Of a stretch of 64,000 nucleotides of DNA, positions 25,501-33,908 are shown piece after piece (position 1 is the stretch's first letter; every line of letters begins with the position of its first letter). The notes under the pieces were generated by a model. That model searched no databases. It worked only from the letters and a program-made list of their open reading frames with translations, and had not been told where the DNA came from. The position numbers and the translations under genes were made by a program. Source of the stretch: Streptomyces griseoruber (lineage in GTDB: Bacteria > Actinomycetota > Actinomycetes > Streptomycetales > Streptomycetaceae); NCBI RefSeq assembly GCF_001514205.1, contig NZ_KQ948765.1:528762-592761 (forward strand), given 5' to 3'.

Positions 25501-28500
25501 ATGAGAAGACCGCACGCCCTGCTCGTCGCTCTGTTACTGACCTTCTGTTCCCTCCTCGTCACCCCGTCGGCGCACGCCGCGCAGACCATCGGGTTCCCCG
25601 CCTTCAGCGGGCCCGCGATCCCCGCCCCGCCCGTGGCCTACACCCCGGGCGACATGATGCGGAGCATCTACGACGCGGAGAGCTCCGGCACCGACTTCTG
25701 GATGGACCGGCTGCTGGCCCGCACCGGTGACGACCCGGCCGGGCCCTGGCTGATGAGCCGGGGACGCGCGCTGTTCATGAAGACCCACGACCCCTCGGTG
25801 CTGGGCTTCGGCGGCCATGTCGCCTACTGGGAGAGCATCAGCGACAACAACGCCTACACCGTCGCGATCACCCCGGGCACCTTCACGGAGCAGGTCGCGC
25901 AGCGCCGCCAGGCACCCAGCAACTGGCAGAGCGTGCACACCAGCGGCTCGGTCGCGGTCACCCAGACCAAGTTCATCACCGAGAACAACGTGGCCGTGAC
26001 CAATCTGTCGATCAAGAACAACGGCAGCGCGTCCACCACGCTCCAGCTACGGGCGACCTCGCCGTACGCCACGTCCGGCTCGGGCGGTGAGCTGACCGGG
26101 CAGGTGAACGCCTACAACAACCTCACCACGATCCGCCCCCGGCTGACCGGCGACGGCTTCACGGTCTCCGGCGGCGGCCTGAACCGGTCCGTCACCGTCG
26201 CGGCCGGGGCCACCGTCACCGCCAAGCTGGTGATGGGCTTCGTCACCGACGAGATCCCGGAGTCGCTCACCGAGTACAACGCCTACGCGGGTTACCCGGC
26301 CGCGACCGCCTTCGCCACCCACGTGCGGGCCTACAACCTGTGGTGGGCGAAGAACGTGCCCTACATCGACGTACCGGAAGGGGCGATCAAGAAGAACATC
26401 TACTACCGCTGGTGGCTGATGCGCTTCAACAACCTCGACGCCGACATCCCCGGGCAGACCTTCCAGTTCCCGACCTCCACCGAGGGCGTCCTCGGCTACA
26501 ACAACGCGATCGCGCTGACCCAGCCGATGCACATCGACGACCTGAAGTACCTGCGCGATCCGTCCTACGCGTACGGGGACTGGCTGAGCGTCGGCCAGGT
26601 CTCCAAGGGGGGACGGTTCCTCGACAACCCGGGCGATCCGGAGAACTGGTCCAACAGCTACACCCAGTACATCGCCGAGGCTGCCTGGCGCAGCTACCAG
26701 ATCCACGGCGGCCAGCCGGCCATCGCGGGCAGTCTGGCCCACTACGCCGAGGGGGACGTCAAGGGCCAGCTCGCGTACTACGACCACGACGACAACAAGC
26801 TGATCGAGTACGACTGGGGCGCGCTGACCGGCAACGACGCCGACGCCGTCTCCTTCCACTGGAAGCCCGGGAACATGGACCGCGCCGAGTCCGCCTACCA
26901 GTACAGCGGGGCGCTCGCCGCCGCCCAGGCCTACGAGGCGGTCGGCAACACCGCCAAGGCGACCGAGATGCGCACCCTCGCGGGGCAGATCAAGGACGCG
27001 ATCGTCAACGTCCTGTGGAACCCCGGCCGGCAGCTGTTCGAGCACCGGCTCAAGTCGACCAACGAATGGGTGCCCTGGAAGGAGATCAACAACTACTACC
27101 CGTTCTCGGTCGGTGCGGTCCCGAACACCGCGACCTACCGGCAGGCGTTGCGACTGTACGACGACCCGGCCCAGTACCCGGTGTTCCCCTTCTACACGGC
27201 CAACCAGGTCGACAAGAAGGCGGCGGCCGACGCCGGCGAACCCGGTTCCAACAACTTCTCCACCATCAACTCCACGGTCCAGTTCCGGCTGTACTCCTCG
27301 GTGCTGCGCAACTACCCCAACTCCTGGATGACCGCGACCGACTACAAGAAGCTGCTCTACTGGAACACCTGGGCGCAGTACGTCGGCGGCAACACCGCCT
27401 GGCCGGACGCCAACGAGTTCTGGGCGGACTGGAACGGCAGCGCGATCACCTACCGCTCCTGGATCCACCACAACATCCTGGGCAGCAGCAACTGGACGGT
27501 GATCGAGGACGCCGCGGGTCTCCGGCCGCGCAACGACGCGAAGGTGGAGCTCTCCCCGATCGACATCGGCTGGAGCCACTTCACGGTCAACAACCTGCGG
27601 TACCGCAACGCCGATCTGTCGATCGTCTGGGACGACCCCTCCGACGGCGTGGTGCGCTACCCGGGTGTCCCGGAGGGCTATTCGATCTACGTCAACGGCA
27701 GCCGGGCGGCGACCGTGAACGCGCTGGTGCCGTTCACCTGGGACCCGGCCACGGGTGAGGTGACCACGAGCGGCACGGTCTCCTTCCACACCGCCGTCCC
27801 CGGCCTCCAGGCACCCAACCAGGTCGTGCAGGACAGCGCCCGGATGACCGACATGCTCGCCAAGGCCGGCGTCGACCTGACCGGTGATCCCGCCAACCTC
27901 GCCGCCGGGGCGACCGTCTCCGCCTCCTCCACCGGCTCCGGCACCGCCGCCTCCGGCGCTGTCGACGGCTATCCGACGAACGAGCCCTTCTGGGGCGCGG
28001 GCGGTTCGGGCGCCCAGGACTGGTACGAGCTGAATCTCGGCACCGCACGCCAGCTCAACGAGGTCCGGCTGTACTTCAAGGACAGCCGCCCGGCGAGTAC
28101 GACCTACCGGGCGCCCTCCGCGTACACCATCCAGTACCACAACGGCAGTTCCTGGGTGGACGTGCCGAGCCAGACCAGGAGCCCGGCGGCCCCCAGGGCC
28201 AACTACAACCTGGTGCGCTTCCCGGCCGTCACCGCCCAGCGGATCCGGGTCCTGGCCACCAACGCCTCGGGGGCGAGGACGGGGCTGACCGAGGTCAAGG
28301 TGTTCCACCGGGGCGGGGTCCAGCCACCCGCCAACCAGGCGTCCTCCGCCACCGCCACGGCGTCGTACACCTCCCCCTGGGAGACCGTGACCGCCGTCAA
28401 CGACGGCATCGACCCGCCCTCCTCCAACGACACCGTCAACCCGCGCTGGGGCACCTGGCCGGAGACGGGACAGCAGTGGGCCGAGCTGACCTGGCCGACC

Positions 28501-28758
28501 GCCAAGACCCTGAACCGGGCCGACGTGTACTTCTTCGACGACGACCAGGGCATCGACATGCCCGCCTCCTGGAAACTCCAGTACTGGAACGGCAGTTCCT
28601 ATGTGGACGTGCCCGGCGCGAGCGGCTATCCGCTGGCGAGGAACCAGTACGACAGCGTCACCTTCACCGCCACCAGCACCACGCGTCTGCGGGTGCTGCT
28701 CACCAGCAACGGCTCGAACTCCGTCGGCCTCCTCGAAGCGAAGGTGTACAGCCCGTGA
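25501..28758 (+). CDS. Secreted (alpha/alpha)6-type glycoside hydrolase with two discoidin domains
   Basis: This 1085-residue exoprotein has a Sec signal peptide (cleavage near SAHA-AQ). Residues about 40-780 look like an (alpha/alpha)6 glycosidase of the MGH1/GH63-like superfamily: an N-terminal beta-sandwich, then KKNIYYRWWLMRFNNLDADI, DWLSVGQVSKGGRFLDNPGD, SFHWKPGNMDRAESAYQYSG and ANEFWADWNGSAITYRSWIHH, rich in acidic and aromatic residues as in a sugar cleft. Two F5/8C (discoidin) domains follow at about 799-937 and 945-1085. I cannot assign a GH number with confidence. Codon 12, in the signal peptide (CTG-TTA-CTG at 25531-25539), is the rare leucine codon TTA, so translation may need the bldA tRNA. 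Its TGA overlaps the GTG of the GH43 gene, so the two are co-translated. Confidence 0.78.
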   Translation: MRRPHALLVALLLTFCSLLVTPSAHAAQTIGFPAFSGPAIPAPPVAYTPGDMMRSIYDAESSGTDFWMDRLLARTGDDPAGPWLMSRGRALFMKTHDPSVLGFGGHVAYWESISDNNAYTVAITPGTFTEQVAQRRQAPSNWQSVHTSGSVAVTQTKFITENNVAVTNLSIKNNGSASTTLQLRATSPYATSGSGGELTGQVNAYNNLTTIRPRLTGDGFTVSGGGLNRSVTVAAGATVTAKLVMGFVTDEIPESLTEYNAYAGYPAATAFATHVRAYNLWWAKNVPYIDVPEGAIKKNIYYRWWLMRFNNLDADIPGQTFQFPTSTEGVLGYNNAIALTQPMHIDDLKYLRDPSYAYGDWLSVGQVSKGGRFLDNPGDPENWSNSYTQYIAEAAWRSYQIHGGQPAIAGSLAHYAEGDVKGQLAYYDHDDNKLIEYDWGALTGNDADAVSFHWKPGNMDRAESAYQYSGALAAAQAYEAVGNTAKATEMRTLAGQIKDAIVNVLWNPGRQLFEHRLKSTNEWVPWKEINNYYPFSVGAVPNTATYRQALRLYDDPAQYPVFPFYTANQVDKKAAADAGEPGSNNFSTINSTVQFRLYSSVLRNYPNSWMTATDYKKLLYWNTWAQYVGGNTAWPDANEFWADWNGSAITYRSWIHHNILGSSNWTVIEDAAGLRPRNDAKVELSPIDIGWSHFTVNNLRYRNADLSIVWDDPSDGVVRYPGVPEGYSIYVNGSRAATVNALVPFTWDPATGEVTTSGTVSFHTAVPGLQAPNQVVQDSARMTDMLAKAGVDLTGDPANLAAGATVSASSTGSGTAASGAVDGYPTNEPFWGAGGSGAQDWYELNLGTARQLNEVRLYFKDSRPASTTYRAPSAYTIQYHNGSSWVDVPSQTRSPAAPRANYNLVRFPAVTAQRIRVLATNASGARTGLTEVKVFHRGGVQPPANQASSATATASYTSPWETVTAVNDGIDPPSSNDTVNPRWGTWPETGQQWAELTWPTAKTLNRADVYFFDDDQGIDMPASWKLQYWNGSSYVDVPGASGYPLARNQYDSVTFTATSTTRLRVLLTSNGSNSVGLLEAKVYSP

Positions 28759-30248
28759 CCCGGTCCAGATACCTCGCGGCGCTGCTCGCGCTGCTCACCG
28801 TGGCGGTGGCCTTCCTGGTGGCACCGCCCGCGTCCGCCGCCGTCACGTTCAGCTCGACGGGGGTCAACCAGAACGGCGCCAACTGCCTCGACCTACCGGG
28901 CAGTTCGACGACCGCCGGCGCCCAGCTGCGGGCCTTCGCCTGTTCCTCCGGCGCCAACCAGAGCTTCGGCTACACGCCGGTCGGCGGCACGAGTGACACC
29001 TACACGATCACCACCCAGTCCGGACAGTGCGTCGATGTCCACGGGGCGTCCACGGCGGACAACGCGGCGGTCATCCAGTGGCCCTGCCACGGCGCGACCA
29101 ACCAGCAGTGGCGGCTCGTCCCGGTCACGGTCTCCGGGACGGACAAGACCTTCAACCTGGTCTCCGTCGGCTCCGGCAAGTGCGTGGCGCCGAGCGGGGG
29201 TTCGCCGGCCTCGAACACCAACCTGGTGCAGCTGCCGTGCTCGTCCGCGAACGGCAGGGTGTGGCGGCTGCCCGGCTTCACCGCCGGCGGCACGAGCGCG
29301 GGCACCTACACCAACCCGCTCTCCCCGCACGGGCCCGACCCCTGGCTGACGTACTACGACGGCTTCTACTACCTGGCGACGACCACCTGGAACTCCACGG
29401 TCACCATGCGCAAGGCGAGCACGCTGGCGGGCCTCGCCACCGCCACCGACCAGGTGATCTTCAACCTCACCCGGCCCAACGGAGCGGGCACGATGTGGGC
29501 GCCGGAGTTCCATCTGCTCGACGGGCCGAACGGCAAGCGCTGGTACTTCTACTACACGGCGGGCCGGGAGCCGTACGACCTGGGCACCCAGCGGATCCAC
29601 GTCCTGGAGAGCGCCGGGCTCGACCCGACGGGGCCCTACAGCTTCAAGGCGGACCTGCTCGACCCCACCCAGGACAACACCTGGGAGCTGGACCCGAGCA
29701 TCCTCCAGCTGGGCGGGAACCTCTATCTGCTCGGCACCTTCTACAACGGCTCGCAGCCGATGTTCATCCGGCCGCTGTCGAACCCGTGGACCGCGAGCGG
29801 CACCCGCCGGATCCTGTCCACCCCGACCTACGGCTGGGAGACGGTCGGCGGCGCGGTCAACGAGGGTGCGGAGGTCCTCCAGCACGGCGGGAAGACCTTC
29901 ATCGTGTACTCGGCGAGCCACTGCTCCACACCCGACTACAAGCTGGGCATGCTCACCTACAACGGCGGCGACCCGCTCAGCTCCTCGTCCTGGGTCAAGT
30001 CGCCCAGTCCGGTCTTCCAGCGGTCCAACGCCAACGGGGTGTACGGACCCGGCCACAACGGCTTCTTCAAGTCGCCCGACGGGACGGAGGACTGGATGGT
30101 GTACCACGCCAACTCCTCGGCGAGCGGCGGCTGCGACATGAACCGTACGACCCGGGCGCAGAAGTTCACCTGGAACGCCGACGGCACCCCGAACTTCGGC
30201 ACCCCGGTGGCCCTCGGCGTCTCCCTGCCTGCCCCCTCGGGCGAGTAG
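28755..30248 (+). CDS. Secreted GH43 glycosidase with N-terminal CBM13
   Basis: The 497-residue protein starts at GTG 28755, overlapping the previous TGA by GTGA. A signal peptide ends near PPASA. Residues about 30-180 form a ricin-type CBM13 with CVDVHGASTADNAAVIQWPC and the NQQWRL motif. The GH43 five-blade propeller follows from TYTNPLSPHGPDPWLTYYDG, with candidate base Asp in HGPDPW, pKa-modulating Asp in WELDPSIL and acid Glu in NEGAEVLQ. GH43 enzymes of this type are usually alpha-L-arabinofuranosidases or beta-xylosidases. The translational coupling and the locus favour an arabinofuranosidase acting outside the cell. It converges with the next gene, six bases apart. Confidence 0.87.
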   Translation: MTRSRYLAALLALLTVAVAFLVAPPASAAVTFSSTGVNQNGANCLDLPGSSTTAGAQLRAFACSSGANQSFGYTPVGGTSDTYTITTQSGQCVDVHGASTADNAAVIQWPCHGATNQQWRLVPVTVSGTDKTFNLVSVGSGKCVAPSGGSPASNTNLVQLPCSSANGRVWRLPGFTAGGTSAGTYTNPLSPHGPDPWLTYYDGFYYLATTTWNSTVTMRKASTLAGLATATDQVIFNLTRPNGAGTMWAPEFHLLDGPNGKRWYFYYTAGREPYDLGTQRIHVLESAGLDPTGPYSFKADLLDPTQDNTWELDPSILQLGGNLYLLGTFYNGSQPMFIRPLSNPWTASGTRRILSTPTYGWETVGGAVNEGAEVLQHGGKTFIVYSASHCSTPDYKLGMLTYNGGDPLSSSSWVKSPSPVFQRSNANGVYGPGHNGFFKSPDGTEDWMVYHANSSASGGCDMNRTTRAQKFTWNADGTPNFGTPVALGVSLPAPSGE

Positions 30249-30254
30249 ACCGGC

Positions 30255-31214
30255 TCAGGGCTCCGAGGTCTCGGACTCCAGGGCGGCCCTGGTCACCTTC
30301 CCGTAGACGCCCGACTCGTCCATGAGGACGAGCCGGGCGAACTGGTAGCCGCGGACGGCGCTCTCGACCTCGCTGCCGTACTCGCCGTCGGCGTCACCGT
30401 CGTAGAAGCCGGCTTGTGCCAGGCGGAGCTGGAGTTCGGTGACCTCGGGTCCGCTGTCACCGGGGCGGAGCACGGGAGCCTGCCCGCCGGTCGGGCTGGG
30501 CGCGGGGGCCGCGGTGGAGGTGGTGCCGGTCGGGGACACGGTCGGTTCGGCGGACCCGCTGGGGGCGGAGGCGCTCTCGGAGGGGGTGTCGCTCGGCGAC
30601 GCGGTCGGGCTCGCGGACGTCTGCGTGGGGGACGCCGTGGCGGACGGCTGGGCGGCGGCCGTGCCGGTCCCGGTGGCTCCGGCCGGGACGCTGGCCCGGA
30701 TGTCGTCGGGGCCCGCGCCTTCCCGTGCGGGGCTCTGGTAGCTGAACAGCGCGGCGATCGCGCCGCCCGTCACCAGCACCGCGGCGGCCGCCACCACCCC
30801 GCTGAGCTGCACGAGCCGCCGGGGCCGCCACCGCTCTCCGGCCGCCTCGGTGCCCGGTGCGCCTGCTGCGCCTTCGGCTTCTTCAGCACCTTCACCTTCT
30901 TCAGCCTCTCCGGTCCCCTCGGTGTCTTCAGCCTCTCCCGTCCCCTCGGCGTCTTCCGTCACCGGCCCCGGTGCGGTGTCGGCGCCGGGGCCGGTGATCG
31001 GCCCGGCTAAGTCCCCGGTGCCCACGTCCGCCACCGCCGGTTCCGCGAAGGGACGTATCCGCAGGGGGTCGAAGTCCTCGGCGGCCGCCGCCTCCGCCGC
31101 GCGGGTCTCCAGGTGGGCTTCGGCCGCACGGCGGGCACAGGAGCAGGCCGGACTGCCGTCCGCCGCCCTGGGCACACCGCATTCCGGGCAGACCGGACCA
31201 GTGGGTTCACTCAC
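30255..31214 (-). CDS. Zinc-ribbon, membrane-anchored peptidoglycan-binding domain protein
   Basis: The 319-residue protein starts at GTG 31214 behind GGAGGGGA. Order of parts: a small cysteine cluster (PVCPECGVPRAADGSPACSC), a long acidic Glu/Gly/Ala low-complexity stretch, one membrane segment (LVQLSGVVAAAAVLVTGGAIAALF, about residue 155), a Ser/Thr/Pro-rich external linker, and a C-terminal PG_binding_1 domain (VLRPGDSGPEVTELQLRLAQAG). It therefore spans from a cytoplasmic metal-binding knob to the cell wall. Leu69 is encoded by TTA (minus strand of 31008-31010), so expression may depend on bldA and be developmentally timed. The function is unknown; similar proteins are frequent in Streptomyces as single genes. 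Confidence 0.78.
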   Translation of the reverse strand: MSEPTGPVCPECGVPRAADGSPACSCARRAAEAHLETRAAEAAAAEDFDPLRIRPFAEPAVADVGTGDLAGPITGPGADTAPGPVTEDAEGTGEAEDTEGTGEAEEGEGAEEAEGAAGAPGTEAAGERWRPRRLVQLSGVVAAAAVLVTGGAIAALFSYQSPAREGAGPDDIRASVPAGATGTGTAAAQPSATASPTQTSASPTASPSDTPSESASAPSGSAEPTVSPTGTTSTAAPAPSPTGGQAPVLRPGDSGPEVTELQLRLAQAGFYDGDADGEYGSEVESAVRGYQFARLVLMDESGVYGKVTRAALESETSEP

Positions 31215-31457
31215 GCGCCGTTCCCCTCCCTGCGAACTACAGAATTCAACCAAACTTTCTGCACCGAATCCCCCACACACCCCGGAATCCGGAACCACAG
31301 CGTCCAGACCGACGGGAAACAGCCACCGCGTCCACACCGAAGCCATCGCAGATAAATATTCTGTATGTGCGGTAAGGGCTTGATCGTCCTATTCTGATCC
31401 CGTGAGGACTCGGGGCAATCTACGGCCGGTCCTGAGGCCGGCGGGAATCGAGCTGCC
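31215..31457. promoter_or_regulatory. Divergent promoter region upstream of glpF
   Basis: This 243-bp gap is AT-richer than its surroundings around 31340-31400. It contains CAGATAAATATTCTG (31349-31363), a CAGA/TCTG-ended imperfect palindrome that is a candidate operator, and TTGATC (31380-31385) followed 17 nt later by TGAGGA (31403-31408) as a possible glpF promoter. No glycerol regulator gene (gylR type) lies beside it. Confidence 0.4.
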
Positions 31458-32303
31458 ATGGCTGAGCGGCTGAAAAGACTTGGACTGATCGGCGAGCTGT
31501 CGGCCGAATTCCTCGGGACCATGATTCTGATCCTCTTCGGCGTCGGAGTGGTGGCCCAGGTGGTGGCGGGCGGCGGACTGACCACACCACCGGGCGGACT
31601 CGGCAACCACGACAGCATCGCCTGGGCGTGGGGCATCGGCGTCACCATGGGCGTCTACGTCGCGGCCCGGCTGAGCGGGGCCCATCTCAACCCCGCCGTC
31701 ACGGTGGCCCTGGCCGCATTCAAGGGGTTCCCGTGGAGCAAGGTGGCACCGTATGCGCTGGCGCAGACGGCCGGCGCGTTCGTCGCGGCCCTCATCGTCC
31801 GGTGGAACTACACCGAGGCGCTGGGTACCTACGACCCCGGCCACACCATCAAGTCGCAGGGTGTGTTCTCGACGCTTCCCGCCAACGGCAACCCGAAACT
31901 GCCGGTCCACGAGTGGGGCGCGTTCCGCGACCAGGTCATCGGCACGGCCATCCTGCTGCTGCTGATCCTGGCCATCACGGACCTGCTCAACACACCACCG
32001 GGAGCCAATCTGGCCCCCTGGATCATCGGTCTGGTCGTCGTGGGAATCGGCATGGCCTGGGGCACCGACGCGGGCTACGCGATCAACCCGGCACGTGACT
32101 TCGGTCCCCGCCTGGCCAGCTTCATCACGGGGTACGGCACAGCCTGGAGAGACCAGTACGGCAACTTGTACTTCTGGGTGCCGATCGTCGGCCCGCTGGT
32201 CGGCGGCCTGCTGGGCGCGTTCCTCTACAAGTTCTTCATCGGACGACTCCTGCCGACGGCGGAGCCGGAACCCCCGGGGCGCGTTCCCGTCCCCGAGGAC
32301 TGA
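31458..32303 (+). CDS. glpF: Aquaglyceroporin, glycerol facilitator
   Basis: This 281-residue MIP-family channel has both NPA half-helices: GAHLNPAVTVALAAFKGF and AINPARDFGPRLASF. The Asp after the second NPAR motif is typical of glycerol facilitators rather than water-specific aquaporins. Six membrane segments are evident; the loop between segments 3 and 4 is longer than in E. coli GlpF, and the C-terminal tail is Pro-rich. It admits glycerol by diffusion, and the kinase encoded 27 bp downstream traps it as glycerol-3-phosphate. Confidence 0.92.
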   Translation: MAERLKRLGLIGELSAEFLGTMILILFGVGVVAQVVAGGGLTTPPGGLGNHDSIAWAWGIGVTMGVYVAARLSGAHLNPAVTVALAAFKGFPWSKVAPYALAQTAGAFVAALIVRWNYTEALGTYDPGHTIKSQGVFSTLPANGNPKLPVHEWGAFRDQVIGTAILLLLILAITDLLNTPPGANLAPWIIGLVVVGIGMAWGTDAGYAINPARDFGPRLASFITGYGTAWRDQYGNLYFWVPIVGPLVGGLLGAFLYKFFIGRLLPTAEPEPPGRVPVPED

Positions 32304-32330
32304 CACCCCCGACGAAAGGGCGAAACTCCC

Positions 32331-33848
32331 ATGGCGGACTTCGTGGGCGCGGTGGACCAAGGCACCACCAGTTCCCGTTTCATGATCTTCGACCACAGCG
32401 GCAACGAGGTGGCGAAGCACCAGCTGGAGCACGAACAGATCCTCCCCAAGGCGGGATGGGTCGAGCACGACCCGGTCGAGATCTGGGAGCGCACCAACTC
32501 CGTGATCCAGAACGCCCTGCGGCACGGGAACCTGTCCCCGACCGACCTTGCGGCGATCGGCATCACCAACCAGCGCGAGACCACCGTGGTGTGGGACCCG
32601 CGCAACGGACGGCCGTACTACAACGCCATCGTCTGGCAGGACACCCGCACCGACTCCATCGCCGCCGCCCTGGAACGCGAGGGCAAGGGCGACGTCATCC
32701 GCCGCAAGGCGGGGCTGCCGCCGGCGACGTACTTCTCGGGCGGGAAGATCCAGTGGATCCTGGAGAACGTCGACGGCGTCCGCGAGGCGGCCGAACAGGG
32801 CCACGCCCTCTTCGGCAACACCGACGCCTGGGTCCTGTGGAACCTGACCGGCGGTCCCGACGGCGGCATCCACGCCACCGATGTGACCAACGCCAGCCGG
32901 ACCATGCTGATGGACCTCGAGAGCCTCGACTGGGACGACGAGCTGCTGGGGTTCTTCAACATCCCCCGGGCGATGCTGCCGAAGATCAACCCCTCCTCGC
33001 ACGCGGAGGCGTTCGGGACCACCCGGACCTCCCGCCCGCTGCGCGAGGCCATCCCCATCGCCGGTGTGCTCGGCGACCAGCAGGCGGCCACCGTCGGCCA
33101 GGTCTGCTTCGCGCCGGGCGAGGCGAAGAACACCTACGGCACCGGCAACTTCCTGGTGCTCAACACCGGTACCGAGCTGGTGCGTTCACAGAACGGACTG
33201 CTCACCACGGTGGCGTACCAGTTCCAGGGCAGCCCGGCGATCTACGCCCTGGAGGGCTCGATCGCGGTGACCGGGTCCGCGGTGCAGTGGCTGCGCGACC
33301 AGATGAAGATCATCACCAGTGCGCCGGAGAGCGAGACGCTGGCCCGCGCCGTCGAGGACAACGGCGGCATGTACTTCGTCCCCGCGTTCTCCGGTCTGTT
33401 CGCACCGTACTGGCGCTCCGACGCCCGGGGCGCGATCGTCGGGCTCGCCCGCTACAACACCAACGAGCATCTGGCACGGGCGACCCTGGAGGCCATCTGC
33501 TACCAGAGCCGCGATGTCGTCGAGGCCATGGAGCAGGACTCCGGGGTCCATCTCGACGTCCTGAAGGTGGACGGCGGGATCACCGCGAACGATCTGTGCA
33601 TGCAGATCCAGGCCGATGTGCTCGGTGTGCCCGTGAGCCGTCCGGTCGTCGCCGAGACCACCGCGCTCGGCGCCGCCTACGCGGCCGGCCTCGCCACCGG
33701 CTTCTGGCAGAGCCAGGACGAACTGCGCACCCACTGGCAGGAGTCCAAGCGCTGGGAGCCGCAGTGGTCGGAGGACCGGCGCGCGGAGGGCTACGCGGGC
33801 TGGAAGCGCGCGGTGGAGCGCACGCTCGACTGGGTCAAGGTCGAGTAG
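32331..33848 (+). CDS. glpK: Glycerol kinase
   Basis: The 505-residue FGGY kinase begins [20 protein letters not shown] (phosphate-binding loop) and contains [13 protein letters not shown], the FGGY signature region [22 protein letters not shown] and [22 protein letters not shown] near the second signature. It phosphorylates glycerol with ATP to sn-glycerol-3-phosphate in the cytoplasm. GAAAGG lies upstream of ATG 32331. It follows glpF in a two-gene operon; glpD (glycerol-3-phosphate dehydrogenase), which completes the usual Streptomyces gyl operon, is absent here, so this is probably a second, partial glycerol locus. It ends at a strong terminator. Confidence 0.94.
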   Translation: MADFVGAVDQGTTSSRFMIFDHSGNEVAKHQLEHEQILPKAGWVEHDPVEIWERTNSVIQNALRHGNLSPTDLAAIGITNQRETTVVWDPRNGRPYYNAIVWQDTRTDSIAAALEREGKGDVIRRKAGLPPATYFSGGKIQWILENVDGVREAAEQGHALFGNTDAWVLWNLTGGPDGGIHATDVTNASRTMLMDLESLDWDDELLGFFNIPRAMLPKINPSSHAEAFGTTRTSRPLREAIPIAGVLGDQQAATVGQVCFAPGEAKNTYGTGNFLVLNTGTELVRSQNGLLTTVAYQFQGSPAIYALEGSIAVTGSAVQWLRDQMKIITSAPESETLARAVEDNGGMYFVPAFSGLFAPYWRSDARGAIVGLARYNTNEHLARATLEAICYQSRDVVEAMEQDSGVHLDVLKVDGGITANDLCMQIQADVLGVPVSRPVVAETTALGAAYAAGLATGFWQSQDELRTHWQESKRWEPQWSEDRRAEGYAGWKRAVERTLDWVKVE

Positions 33849-33868
33849 CCCCTCCCCCGTCCTGCGCA

Positions 33869-33897
33869 CGGCTCCCGGCCACCTCGGCCGGGAGCCG
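33869..33897. terminator. Bidirectional terminator between glpK and the oxidase gene
   Basis: A 12-bp perfect stem (CGGCTCCCGGCC at 33869-33880, complement at 33886-33897) with a five-base loop lies between the two convergent genes and can serve both. Confidence 0.82.
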
Positions 33898-33908
33898 CTC
33901 GCATGCGG

